A stretch of DNA of 64,000 bases from Nomia melanderi (Eukaryota; Arthropoda; Insecta; Hymenoptera; Halictidae), in NCBI RefSeq assembly GCF_051020985.1, contig NC_135002.1, positions 10,230,001-10,294,000 on the forward strand. Direction: 5' to 3'. The notes beneath the pieces are model-generated. The model was not told the DNA's origin. It saw nothing but the letters and a program-made list of their open reading frames with translations, and ran no database searches. A program made the translations under genes and the position numbers. Numbering within the stretch: the stretch's first letter is position 1; each line of letters starts with the position of its first letter. Below are positions 38,555-50,339 of this stretch, one piece after another.

Positions 38555-38747
38555 TTAACACTTTACTGTACGATTTATTTCTCAACTATGATCGATACAA
38601 CTACTTCACCATGAATAATTTATTGAAAGAACAGAAAAATTCTAGGCGTATCCTATGTCTATACTCCAAAGTATAATACTCCCTCTGCTCAAAAATAAGT
38701 TCCCCATTTACACATAACGAGTGCACATTCCGAATGCAAAAGGCTAA
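38555..38747 (+). mobile_element. TTAA-MITE family TMC (193 bp, internal deletion)
   Basis: Left end TTAACACTTTACTGTACGAT, then TTCTCAACTATGATCGATAC, AATAATTTATTGAAAGAAC and CTAGGCGTATCCTATGTCTA as in 49129-49373. It ends GCAAAAGGCTAA. The middle right part (about 50 bp) is missing. It shares the decayed CTAA with the TMD element on its right. Confidence 0.75.
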
Positions 38748-38947
38748 CCCGAGAATTTTCAAAATCTCCGGAAACCCTTTCTATAAGGAACCGAATGACG
38801 CATCGAAGTCTCGAATACTCAAAAAGAAGAAAAGCCACGTAACAATCTCTCGTTGTTTGAATAACTGAGTAATTTATTTGCAGCTTCAATCTCAGGTGTC
38901 GAAACTTAAAGTCGCCATTATGGTAGCATTCGACTGCGAGGGGTTAA
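38744..38947 (+). mobile_element. TTAA-MITE family TMD (204 bp)
   Basis: Left end CTAACCCGAGAATTTTC, right end GACTGCGAGGGGTTAA. It carries the AAAGTCGCCATT block near the right end that corresponds to the ATGGCGACTG region of other copies. Diverged, but position and ends fit. Confidence 0.6.
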
Positions 38948-39950
38948 TATCAGTCCTCTTCCCGCGTTACATAATATCACTTTATGGGGCCATAATGACA
39001 TCGTTAAACGGCGACATAGTATTCTAATGCGCGGCTTTATCGTCCAGCCAGGACGATCGTAAATACGCTTGACGGATGGACAGAGATCGTGTAATCGGGT
39101 AGCCATTAATATCAGTCCGCCTCTTCGATATAATCTCGTGCCCCGGCCCGGCGCTCTTATCCCGGAAATGGCTTTCACTTTCTCCCCACTGCCTGTGCGC
39201 CGGGGTAACTTTCACTAACGAAGCCCCGCGCGAACGCGAAACGGCTCGTGCGCGCACCTACGATCGTGGACCGTGATGAAGAGAGAAAAAAGAACAGGAA
39301 GAAAGGAAAAAGAAAAAAGGGACCAGAGGAAGGAAGAAATAAGGTTTCTGGGTCGGACCGCGGACAAAGAATTCTTCCCGCCCTCTCATTGTCCGACGAC
39401 CTTGTGAACTTATTTACGAACCCCACGTTTAGAATTTCGAAATTTCCCCTCGCATCTCTTGTTCTTTATTATTGGACAATCCAAGTTCATCGCGACTTCG
39501 TTGGTCATCGATTTTCATGCGTTTGCGGGAAATTTCAAAGGGCGGCAATGCACAAATTGCGTGCGGTATGAAGAAATATGTGAAAAGCTATTTTTCATGG
39601 TAATTCTATTCTTCTAATTACGTTCTTAAACATTTGAATGTAGTAGGTAAATGTCCGCAGTCCAGTCATCGCCGTTAAGTAGACCGCAGATTCGAAAAGA
39701 TTATATCGATGTATTATGATGCTATAAAATAGACTATAAAGGTTTCGATTTGCATGCATGTTTGCGATCCGCCTCGGAGCAGTGCAGTGGCGTTTACCTT
39801 TTTTTCTGGTCATTGCGATCGACTTTTACGGTGTATACTTGTAAATGAAACAAATGAGACAGATGCTGCGTTATTAATGAATGGAATGCAGCATCCATAG
39901 ATACACAGGGGAAAATTAAATTTAATTTGGTGTGTATTAAGTGAAGCAAC
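38948..39950. other. unique stretch, GC-rich to about 39420
   Basis: A purine-rich run (GAAAGGAAAAAG type) lies at 39275-39345. Several short ORFs on both strands, no known motifs. Confidence 0.35.
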
Positions 39951-40219
39951 GGATTACGAATGCAATTAGAAATTATTTGAATTACGAATATAACCAGAAA
40001 CGATTTGAATTACAATTGAAATCGAAAACTATTTGAATTACGAATGAGTTCAAAAACCATTTGAATTACAAATGAGATCAAAATTTATTTAAATTATAAG
40101 TCAAATCAAAAGCTATTTGAGTTACGAATGGAATCGAAAACTGTTTGAATCACGGATGAAATCAAAAGCTATGTGAATTACAAACGAAATCAAAAGGTAT
40201 TTGAATTAAGAATGAAACG
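39951..40219 (+). repeat. 28-bp minisatellite, about 9-10 units
   Basis: Units of about 28 bases with the core TTTGAATTACGAATGAAATC followed by AAAAGCTA repeat head to tail. Units differ at a few positions each (TTTGAGTTACG, TTTGAATCACGG, TGTGAATTACAAACG). The unit is not a multiple of three, and frames shift from unit to unit, so it is not a peptide repeat. Confidence 0.88.
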
Positions 40220-40900
40220 GCATTTGCATAATCTCGTTAATAGATCCAAGTTCACAGTTGGTCAAACGAACGGTCGAACACTTTCGACCGGTGTGTTTAT
40301 TTACAGGCATACCGTCGCCATGTCCGAGGGTGAAGAAATATTGTCCGATAGGAAACGATCGTTGCGAAACGGAACCGAAAGAGGCGCGCGCGTGGCGCAA
40401 AAGTAGGAAGGAGAAGGTACTTTTTTTTCCTCCTCTCCGGCGTATTGCTTTCCTTTCTCGAAACGCGAACGGGCGAGGCGGCGTCGTCGCTCGCTCTCGA
40501 AAAGGGAAAGGGAACTGGAAAGTGGAACACGGCCAATGGCCCGATGACCTCCTGACACACATTTCCTCGCTCGTCCCAACGAAAGTGAAAAGAATCGGCC
40601 GTTTATAGCCGGAGCGAGGATTTATGGCCCCGGAGGTACCTGACGAATTGTATTTCATCCAATTACTCGGACGCTCCGCGACCGAGCATAAAACGCTCAA
40701 TTTGCCAACGCGTGACGAACGCCACGATATACGATTATTGCTCGTGAAAATCGTAGGACCAGCACGCAGTTTATTCCCCGGCATCCCACGCGACAACATC
40801 TTCGCCCGTATCGGCTCTTACGGAAAACGGTGTGAGTCGTATTCGCTTGAAGCGATTGGCTCCATAAAGTGGAAAGTGGAAAAATTGGACGAAATTGTGG
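40220..40900. other. GC-rich island with long antisense ORFs (not called as a gene)
   Basis: CpG-rich from about 40290 to 40880. The longest is a 197-residue minus ORF (40206-40799), overlapped by ORFs in other frames on both strands. Its translation is rich in Arg, Ser and Phe runs and matches no known family. It also overlaps the end of the minisatellite. A gene cannot be excluded but is not supported. Confidence 0.3.
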
Positions 40901-43900
40901 AGAATAAATTATATACAGACAGATTCAATTATTTCAGCACTAGCGCCCATCCATCATAATTATATAAATTAATAATTAATCAGATATGATATAAATCATG
41001 TACAGGAAGATTTAATTGTTTTAGCATTAAGATCTAGAAACGTTCGAAAAAATGGAGTTGGACACATTTACCTGTGAATAGATGGGTAGGAGGAAAGATA
41101 AGAGACAAATTTTGATTGTATGAGAATTGTATAATAACAATATGCTCCACGACAGCAAAACAAATGGGAACAATAAAATAAAGGTTTAATGAATACAACG
41201 GGACAAGAAAAGTTCCGTCCTGAACGAGCGTGCTGAGGAACCATGAAATCTTGGGCTTGGTCCTCGGGATGCAAGAAACCGCAAAAAGGTGTGTCGAACG
41301 ACTCGTGCGGTGAAAACTCGGTTTCAAGATGTTGCCCTTGGAGCCTTATGACTTTCGTAAACATCTGTAGAAAGTCTCCGAAAGTCTTGCTTTCTCTAGG
41401 ATGAGGATGACCCTTGACGAATCATCGAGATTACCTTGGCCTACCCTCGCCTCGACCAAAGATGTTTAAACAGGAACAGTAATTTTAAGGTACGCAACAA
41501 ACAGATGAACCGGGGACCCATAGGAATCAGCCTGAACCGGACGTCGAAATAATCAAAGATCAAGGATACAATTTAAACTCATATAAAACTGTATAATGCT
41601 CGCAACGATAGAAATTACCTTACGTTTCAAAATACACATTTTTCGAAATTCCAAATCTTAAACGTTTTTTTGTTAGAGATCTCGAAATGTTGATTGTCGA
41701 ATTCGTAATGAAACTGGATCGACTGTAATAATCAGTAACAATACGTCTTTGTTACAGATCGAATTACTGAACAGATGAAGAAGTTACTTAAGAAAATAAT
41801 AACAAGACACGAAGATTTGATTGAAATCCTCCGTAACAAGGGAATTGGAAGAAAAGAATGTTGAAATAGATGATTGGTAGTCCTTGATCGAAAAAAAGGA
41901 TAACAGCAGTGCCGAGTCTGAATTACCCTAACCCTGCTCTTTGTCCCGATATCCTTGGCTCCGTTTTTAGCCTGAAATCGCGGGCATAGATGCACTTTGG
42001 CCTCTGTTTTACACACATGCTCCTAAACACGGACACGGACGCGCGTGCACGGACACACACATACACACGGGTCGGCACATCAACCACTTGAATAAACGAG
42101 CACGTAACATCGTCGTTCTAACAATATCTCGCGAGGCACACACGGAAATCGAACCGACTTTGGTAACTGGAGTAGCACGTCATGGTTTTTCGCCGCAAAC
42201 ATCGCGATCTTTATCCGTGAACTCCGACAATTATAATTTTACAACGAACAGCGCGATCTCGAGGTCAAACGGTGCTCACCCCGGTCACACCTACATCGAT
42301 ACTCGCGAAACACGCGTGTTAATCATTCTGCGATCCGATCTCTCAACGAAAACAAATGGAACGCTAATCCATTTCAAGGTGATCTTCAACGTGACAAAAC
42401 GTTCGGGATATAACGCTCGGATTCGGAATATTCTGCTTCGTGGAAGATCCATGAAGATCGTGGCATCGTGGATCACAGAGCGTTTGAGAAATAATTATGT
42501 TTGTGGTTGTATAGGTGAAAGATCGAGTTTATGTTAGAATAATAGGTTGAGTATTATATAGGAATTAAGCTAGTTCATCGTAGACTGTGTAGAAAAGTTT
42601 TTCGTTAGTAACTTTAATAGAAAAGGTTTATTAACGGGATCAACCGAAGAAAAAATTGCCGATGATGAAATGAAAATCAGAATTACATACTGTATTTTAT
42701 TGAAAATATTAACACAATTATAATAAAATAAAATATGTTTATACCATTGCTACAATGAGGAAGTCACATTTCTATAATAAATTTTGTACCTAATACGAAA
42801 ACTGTGATGTTCTTACAACGGTAATATTTCGTATCTTCTATGAAAGTATTTAAAAAACTGTAACAGACATATATAATTATTCGTAGCATCACATTAACGT
42901 TTCTTAGGAAGGAGGAAAGGGATACAAATACTGCTCCAGAAGCCAACGAGTTAACGGTGCAACTGAAACCCGAAAGGAAATGCAACGGACGTCATGACAA
43001 TTGGCGAGGGTTTCCGAGGAACGATCAGGTTTCCTGAAGTCACGCTTAATAATAAACGTTTTCCGTTAGAGTTCGACCGATTCTATCGGCCCGGAGGACG
43101 GCGTTTCATTCAGAAAACCGTCTATTTCCGGTTTCGAAGTGTATCCCGCTACGAAATGACACGACTTTCGCCGTTGGCCACGGTTAATAATAACAACTGT
43201 ATAACAAGTTGACCTTGTGTGCAACCGTGCATATGTCTAGGACGATTTTAACTCCAGGAAGGAATTCGTTTCGTTCATTTTAAATAAATGAATTATATGC
43301 CTACACCGTTGGAACAGATCGCATGAAGCAATTCTACTTCCTAGTTTTTCGTAATAAAACGGTTTTACGCTTTTTACAATTTTGCTATAGAATATGAAAA
43401 ATACATGTCAGTACGTTAAAAACTTACGAGATATGAAGGTTTTAATTGAATGAATCGATGGAATATATCTACCTTATATTTATTTAATTAAACATTTCGG
43501 TTGTCTACTTGTTATTTTAATACAACTTTGAATTGACCATTAATATACTACGTTAACAAAAATACTTCATGGTCATTGTAATTGTCAAAGTCATTGCTGC
43601 AAAACTGATGGCAATAAAACGTTACTGACACGAGCCTCGAGTCATCGATCGTTTTAAGAACCATTCGAAAGTAATTTCGTGCCGGTTGTAAAACGATCCT
43701 GCCCGAATAAATCGAGAAGCATTAGACAACTTGGAGGAAGGTTCAAGCACAAATTAGGACCATAATTTTTTTGCAGGTAAAATCGAAGGACATACTTAAA
43801 TACTTTTCACGAGTACTAAATGGTTCGTAAATTATTCACCTGTTTTGGAAGGAAAGATTATTTCCGAAGTCCAAAAATTCTTCACAGAACTCTACTATCA

Positions 43901-44779
43901 AATAATACACAAAAGAAACATTAAACATCAATATAAATTTTTAAACAATTTTTAAAGATACCAATACATTAAAAGCTCCTCGTTCGCAAGGGATTCAAAA
44001 TTCTAAACTAATTTACAATATTAATAATTTACAGTATCAACTGAAAATAGTCGCAAACATTTACCATTAGCATCATTTACAAAGCTAATAATACGATACA
44101 AATATATACAAGTATGTTCCATAGACAAATAAACTATCAAAAACACAGCACCATTCGATCAACAGATCGCACGTCGTCTCCCGATCCTCCCGATCTTCCG
44201 ATCTTCACAGGGTGCCTGAAAAAAGAATTACAGCCGATCCCTCGTTAAGTTACCTATGTCTCAACGGTAACAAAAAAAACCTTCGAAACTTTGCCTTCGT
44301 ACGGTGAAGTAAACGGTGTCGTAAATCATTTCCAGTTACCCTTCGACCCTCCCTCTCCGAAATCCATTACGACATTTCAGGGCCGCGGCTCTTGCGAGTA
44401 TTCAAGGCGTAACGGTCCACGAGTAGTCGTAAATTCCCCGACCGGTCAAAAGAAGGGAACACGATGTTTTCCCAGTTTCAGGTGTAGTCGATTATGAGAG
44501 AAAAGTCGAGGTCGTAAACGCTCGCCAGTCTGTTCTCCCCGGCCGTTTACAATGCTTTATGAAACTGCGAACTCACGGACTTCTAACGGATGAAAGACTT
44601 TTTCTCTGTAAGCTGCGTTCATCACTCCGAGCAACCTGACCGACGCAGGAAACGACGGTTTAAGTAACACGATTATCGGAATGTATTTTCTCCATGAAAC
44701 CTTCAGGCGTCTATTAATGAATTCATCACCGTCGTGCTTCATCTCGGATACTCCAATATATCATGTCACTAATTTGTTT
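40901..44779. other. unique non-coding stretch
   Basis: AT-rich with a GC-richer part at 42010-42480 that starts with a CA/CG-rich run (ACACACATACACACGGG, near 42054). The ORF at 42088-42537 (149 residues) has no recognisable domain. A second GC-richer part lies at 44290-44560. No RNA gene or repeat was recognised. Confidence 0.35.
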
Positions 44780-44985
44780 AACCCCTTCACCTAGATCATG
44801 TCAGACTTGCGACGAAAATTTCAAGCTGAATTTGAGAAATCTAAATGTTATTTATAGTTCTTAAATTAGTTAAGTCGACGTAGACAAAATGAGCATAAAA
44901 ATTGTGTCTGTTCCCAATAAATTATTAAAGGTAAAATAATTGTATCAAACATAGCTAAGAGATAAAGTATAAAGCAAGGAGTTAA
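44780..44985 (-). mobile_element. TTAA-MITE family TMC (reverse, 206 bp)
   Basis: Ends TTAACCCCTTCACCTAGATC and (reversed) TTAACTCCTTGCTTTATAC. It contains ATGTCAGACTTGCGACGAAA, the reverse of the CACGAGTCTGGCAC end seen at 49.35 kb, so the orientation is minus. Another minus copy follows 24 bases later. Confidence 0.75.
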
Positions 44986-45008
44986 CCCATTTGAGACTAG
45001 GGTCTTAT

Positions 45009-45270
45009 TTAATCCCTTGCCTTATAATAACATGTCAGACTCATGGCGAAGATTTTGAACAGAATTTGGCAAGCATAAATGTTACTCGATTCTGTTGGGT
45101 TCGAATTAAATATCATTCTAATGTTATAAGCTTTTTATGCAATACTTTAAAGCAAACGAGGTCATAGAATATCCCTAGTGTGTTTCTCCTACTTTTCAAT
45201 GAATTATTAATAACAAAATATTTATATCTATTATATTGTAGTTGAGAAATGGGACTGAAGGATCTATGAG
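45009..45270 (-). mobile_element. TTAA-MITE family TMC (reverse, far end approximate)
   Basis: Begins TTAATCCCTTGCCTTATAAT, then ACATGTCAGACTCATGGCGA, AATGTTACTCGATTCTG and later TTTTCAATGAATTATTAATA and TTGAGAAATGGGACTGAAGG. This is the complete TMC order in reverse. The far end has lost a clear TTAA. Confidence 0.7.
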
Positions 45271-46046
45271 TTTACATATACCGCTAATTTTCGCGTGTAT
45301 TTATTATTCTTAGTATCTAATGGGAACATAACTATATTATACGTAAGCACGAATATTGCCGTCTTTCCTGTCACTTAGAGCTAGCCGGAATTGCCTAGAA
45401 TAAATACGAAACAATGAATAAACAACAGTTATGAAGAACATCGTAAAACAAGACGTTCGATAATATATGAATAAACAACAGTTACAAAGAAAATCGCAAG
45501 AGGTTTGAAAGCGTGCGCTTCCTTTCCCCAATCGCTATCTGAATTTCTGCGTGTCAAACAAACACGAACCACGTACTTTTCCAATGCGCGTCGCCAAATA
45601 AAACCGAGCCGCGTTTTTCCGCTTGTGGAGTAATTCCGATCGGCTGAGAAATTCCAGATTCCAATTAGCATGAGCAGCGAGCGTCGAAACGATCGCGGAA
45701 TACCATAAAGGAGAGAAACAAAGGAATAAACTGGCCGACAATGCCGCGAAACGATCGTCGTCGTCGGAAATGCAAACTTTGCGATTGCGTTCATTAGAGC
45801 CAAAGAGACCGCCAGACAGATACTCATTAGAGCTCCTATGCACTCATGATTCTTTATAGCAATTGTCCTAGCATCCCTCTTGTATGTAACACACCCAGAA
45901 AAATTCGATTCGTTCGATACGTCACCAAGAAGATTAATATTTAAGGTTACGTAAAAATGGAAGCAATAAATTTGATGAACGTGACACTCAAAGGGTTAAA
46001 GTAAACGTGGACGTAAATGAACATATAATTCTTCGTTTCCAGTGAA
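45271..46046. other. unique stretch
   Basis: Overlapping minus ORFs (132 and 102 residues at 45429-45843) show no recognisable domain. No other feature. Confidence 0.3.
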
Positions 46047-46269
46047 CTAACTCCTTGCCCTATGATTTCTTTCACAACTGTTTTCGATCAATCTACTTTA
46101 TCCTTGATAACTTACTAGAAAACGAAAATGAAAAAAAAACAATTTGATAGCTGTTTTATATCTACGTTTATTCCAGGGGATAACGATTGATAATAGGAAA
46201 GTAACGTGTCATTTATATTCGAAGAAAAGTAAATAACATTTAGATTGTTCAAATAGTGCAAGAGGTGAA
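46047..46269 (+). mobile_element. TTAA-MITE family TMC (223 bp), followed by a reversed fragment
   Basis: Left end CTAACTCCTTGCCCTATGAT, then TTCTTTCACAACTG and GATAACGATTGATAATAGGA, right end GTGCAAGAGGTGAA. Bases 46270-46315 (GAAAGAAATCATAGGGTTAA) are the reversed left end of another TMC copy, so a nested or foldback remnant lies at the right side. Confidence 0.7.
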
Positions 46270-46315
46270 CGATAAAGTAATTCTAGCGCGGTTCTGAAAG
46301 AAATCATAGGGTTAA

Positions 46316-46880
46316 AGAGGATCTCTAACGACGGGTCAACCGGTCGTGACGATCCTCTATCGCGAACACGTGCGTAATGTCAGGTAAATAGGTAGATACG
46401 AACGAGTAGTACATGCGCGCGAGCGCGGTTGCTCACGTGTAAAGCGGCCTTGACACCCGGCGGCCTTGTCAAGAATTTTTCCGCATTCGATTGTTGTTCC
46501 CAGCGCGCTCCGCGAATTGTAGCTCGCTGGTCGGCGGCGTGGTGCGGAGGAAGAGGATAAAACCGTGACCAGAAAGCAGGAGGAAGACGAGGAGATCGGC
46601 TACTGAATGGCGGCCGTGTCCGCGACCTTCTCGACCGACCGCAGGATAATAGGGTAATTTCGGGTAAGATGGCCATATTTTTATTGAAATGTATTTCGCA
46701 GTGAAACTGTCATACAGACCGAAATCACCTATTTCAGCATTTTTATTTCGAAAGTCTTTAAATTATGAACTCTTGCTAGAGATTGCAAACAGTGTATTTC
46801 TACCTATAAAAAGAGGAACAGAAGAGAGAATGTATCGTTCAAATTTCGATAAAAGTTTGGAAATAAGTCACTTTAATTAA
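46316..46880. other. GC-rich stretch then AT-rich stretch
   Basis: CpG-rich from 46316 to 46670, ending in AAGATGGCCAT (46668-46678), a YY1/Pho-like core. A minus ORF of 98 residues in it has no known domain. Confidence 0.35.
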
Positions 46881-46899
46881 TGGTTAGTTCTAGTGTTAA
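46881..46899. mobile_element. TMA right-end fragment
   Basis: GGTTAGTTCTAGTGTTAA matches the terminal repeat of family TMA (compare the end at 33798 and 5221). No matching body was found to the left, so this may be a solo end. It shares its TTAA (46896-46899) with the TMB element to the right. Confidence 0.5.
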
Positions 46900-47131
46900 C
46901 ACATTAAGCGCCATGTCAATTACCGATGACTGGCGTTTCTGAATTATTTGAAAACAATCGTAAGATGCAAGATAACCGAATGAAAATGTTTAGTGACGTA
47001 CCTATGTTAATAATAATGTAATGCAAGGATTGTAGCGCCAAATAATTAATAATTGTCCCTACTTTTCTTTGTTACAAAAGAATAACTCCACGGAAAAACG
47101 GTCAAGATTCTCGTGGCGCTTAATGTGTTAA
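46896..47131 (+). mobile_element. TTAA-MITE family TMB (236 bp, perfect ends)
   Basis: Perfect 18-bp terminal inverted repeats, TTAACACATTAAGCGCCA at 46896-46913 and its reverse complement at 47114-47131, flanked by nothing but the TTAA itself. This is the best-preserved TMB copy and a good reference for the family. No ORF. Confidence 0.88.
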
Positions 47132-48904
47132 ATGGAAACTAATAGAGTCGGAACGCTAGATTTTATTCCTAAATATACTTTGATCACTTTCTTGCAGAGT
47201 GATCGATAAGTATTAAATTACGAATGAAGGAACATCGTAATTGTAATTTTAATTGTAATTGTAAGTGTAAATGTAAGTGAAGCGTAAGTGTAACTATAAG
47301 TGTAAGTGTAATTGTGTCGATCATTTATACAAGATAATTCAACTGACCGCCTCTTCCGGAATTAACCTAAATGGAGACGTATCTTAGTCGGGAAAAGGGT
47401 GCCGCCATGTCGCTCTCCTTCTCTCCGAGCTTTCCGAACCTTGGAATGCTCCGGTGATACCAATGCCTCGTGTGTATCACGCAGTGCCACTTTTTATGAA
47501 GGTCTAAGCCGTTGCGAACAGTTAGCTGTCCGCAAGCATGTTTAGAAACCCTTTCCCCCGGACACTATCCCGATTTGCATAATTTCCCGTCGATAATAAT
47601 AGACAGGTAATTCCGCGATTGGAACTACTACAAATTCATGAGGTAGAAATTGTACAATGGAAAGAAGCAGAAATTCCAGTTCGTTGAATAATGAAGGTGT
47701 AGGCGAATCGGAGTGAAATTCGTAAAAGGAGATTTATGTTTATGTATGTGGTTCGAGCAAAGCTGTTTTGAGAACGTAAGGAAAAAGATACACAAGATAT
47801 AATAATAAAACCCGATTCAGTTTCATGTTTCCAACGTATTCGTCTTACTATTTGTTTTGCGATCGGACGCGCAGGAATTGCTTGATCGTTAATAATCATC
47901 CAACAGAAAAAATTCTTCATTAAGCTATTCATTAATCAAATCGGATAACTCTGCAAAACAAAGTACAAAAAAATAATGATGCAACAGTGTACGTTGCTTT
48001 TTAAAACTTCCGGTTCTCTGGAAAATCAAATAAACATTGTACAGTGTATTTTACTTTGTTATTGCAGCTGTTGCTTTAATCTAACGTACATATGGAATGC
48101 ATAAAATAGAGTATCCTTAAAGTAATGTTTACCTCAATTTTCACATGGATGAAAGAATTTTCTTATTTCATGGTAACAAACTCAATAATAAGGAAATTCG
48201 TATAAATATAAGAAGTTAAGAATTATTCAGGTGATTCGCAGATACAATTTTTAAATATTTTTAAAGTGCAGTTGACTGAATTGGCAAATGATATACGGTT
48301 CATTTATTAGTCGATTTGAAACTGTTTGCAACAATAACGTTCGATACGTCGCCGATCGGCGATCGTTTCCAATCGAACGTCAATTTACCTGGTATCAGCG
48401 AACGTCTTCTTTTCCCGGCGACATCGCGATCGTAATTTTCCGTCGCGATTCCTCACATCGACGGCCATGCCCTTGAGGCGTCTCGACACGGCACACGTAA
48501 GTTCACATCGCTGACGTGCACTACGTGCACTAACATTATGTACGGGTCACGAGGACGTGACGTCTCGCTGGAGCTTGAACACGCGGCGGCCTTTACGCGC
48601 GTCAACAAAAATCGTTGGTAACGCGACGGAGAGACCATCCCGGAAATAATGGCCGCCAGCTGATCGAGCGGGCACCTCGGCGAATCACCTGCGATTGAAC
48701 GAAATTAGCGCTTGTGTAATCGCTGAACGAGATTGTGTCGCTTCAGCGATCATAAATCGCATTGTACAATAGGCAAGCCACTAGTTCGCCTTCCTCCATG
48801 AAAAAAGAACTGGATAAACTTGATGGAATTGTATACGTAAAGAAACAATCGAGTATTTTGTGATGAAAATTTGGTAGAATTCGAAAAACGAAGTTAGTCA
48901 TCTC
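47132..48904. other. unique stretch; GC-rich 48330-48740
   Basis: Contains the 6-bp array noted separately and a 14-bp palindrome TCGCCGATCGGCGA near 48349-48362. ORFs up to 98 residues, none recognisable. Confidence 0.35.
47236..47315 (+). repeat. 6-bp array (GTAATT/GTAAGT)n
   Basis: Some 13 hexamers of the type GTAATT, GTAAGT and GTAAAT in a row. The hexamer GTAAGT equals the splice donor consensus, so on the plus strand this is a run of donor-like sites. It is most simply a microsatellite. Confidence 0.75.
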
Positions 48905-49132
48905 TTAACTCTTCGAAAGTTTTCCACCGCGAATATTCAACATTTTCGTTTTATCGATGGGTTATGGACGACATTCTTTGAAAGTGACTAATGAGAAAAC
49001 AGACGTACATTAAAAAACAACGCTATTATATTTCAACATTTCACACTCCGATGCATCATATAAAGTTTAATAGTGCATATAAGGTTGTATAATTCTTTCA
49101 AAATTTTTCAAATCAGGTGGTGATATAGTCAC
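48905..49132 (+). mobile_element. TTAA-MITE family TMD (228 bp)
   Basis: Left end TTAACTCTTCGAAAGTTTTC, then CACCGCGAATATTCAACATT and CATTCTTTGAAAGTGACTAA, in the same order as at 14404-14622. The right end runs into TCAAATCAGGTGGTGA and a degraded junction (GTCA) with the TMC element that follows. Confidence 0.75.
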
Positions 49133-49373
49133 CTTGTTTCATGATTTCTTTCTCAACTCTGATCGATACGACTACTATGTCACTAATAATTTATTGGAAA
49201 AAGAGAAATATTGTAGACGTATTTTATGTCTATGTTTACTGTTACATAGAACAATTGATTACAGAAGAATGATATTTACTTTAAATTCGAATGAATCGAG
49301 TAACATTGTTTGTTAAATTACGTTGAAAATTTTCACCACGAGTCTGGCACATTGTTACAAGACAAGAGGTTAA
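49129..49373 (+). mobile_element. TTAA-MITE family TMC (245 bp, good reference copy)
   Basis: Left end decayed (CACCTTGTTTCATGAT), right end AAGACAAGAGGTTAA. The body contains all TMC landmarks in order: TTTCTCAACTCTGATCGATA, CTAATAATTTATTGGAAAAA, GTAGACGTATTTTATGTCTA, ATTGATTACAGAAGAATGAT, GTTAAATTACG and TTTCACCACGAGTCTGGCAC. A 60-residue ORF inside is a chance frame. Confidence 0.8.
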
Positions 49374-50339
49374 CTTTAGAAAAGATTCGTATAGTTTGGT
49401 CGCGTCGGTTGGATGAAAGTTGATAATCGATAGGTTGTCTGTTTAATTAAGATCATTGGCAAGCGCGCGGCGCGCCAAGGACTGCATAAATCGAAATATC
49501 TCTGGAGCCATTCAACGCGTCCTCGATATGAAGAACTTTCTTTCCAAATGGACACGAAGAGGCCGCATCAAAGGGAACGGCGGGTAACCAATGCAATCCG
49601 GGAGATTGCGCGCGGGTTTCGGCGCTCAATCGGCCAAATTGCTCCAGATTTTTACTGTATCGTAGTGGCTCGGAAAAGTTCGGACATGCAATCTTAGAAA
49701 TTACTCTGACCGGTCTCTATAATGTACACAGTACGTCCGGACCAATTGGAAATCGAACAATGCGATAAACCTTAATGCATCTTAGATCCTTTGTTGCGAT
49801 TCGAGAGGTTTCAAAAGAAGCCTTCAATCGGAATCGCTTTATCGAGAGAATTGAAGAACGCGACGAATCGTCAACCGCTGTGCCATTCGAATTCGAATGA
49901 CATCATTTTTATTTCACGATGACGTATGGAGTCGCTTGAATTTTATTGGACCCGCGAGATGCAAGAAGGTCAGCAAAGCAATCGCTACAAGGAACCTTGT
50001 ATTTTCGGCTAACTTCTCATCGACGAAATATACTTTAACTTCGTAATTAATAAATCACTCAATGATCAATTAAAATATAAATTAATGTAACCTCCCATTA
50101 TATTCCATACCCGGCTGGAAACCTAATTTATACAGACTAATCATTTCTTTTGATTTTGTACTAGTATACGCATAAACTTCCCATTCGGGACCAGCCATAA
50201 AATGCAATGGATAACATTGTTCATTAATATTCTCCTATTTATATCATCACCGCACCAACATGTAAATAGAACAACAAACATATAACTCTTTTTAACTCAT
50301 AAATATTCATACAATAGAGGGTTAAATATAAACCGGTAA
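49374..50339. other. unique stretch
   Basis: Moderately GC-rich at 49450-49900, then AT-rich. No ORF of note and no repeat. Confidence 0.35.

Noticed and set aside
40206..40799. 197-residue ORF on the minus strand, the longest in the window
   Set aside because: It lies in a CpG-rich island where stop codons are rare, overlaps ORFs in other frames on both strands, runs into the 28-bp minisatellite, and shows no known domain, signal peptide or splice context.
42088..42537. 149-residue ORF on plus
   Set aside because: No recognisable domain; GC-rich patch with a simple CA-rich run at its start; no partner exons or splice sites seen.
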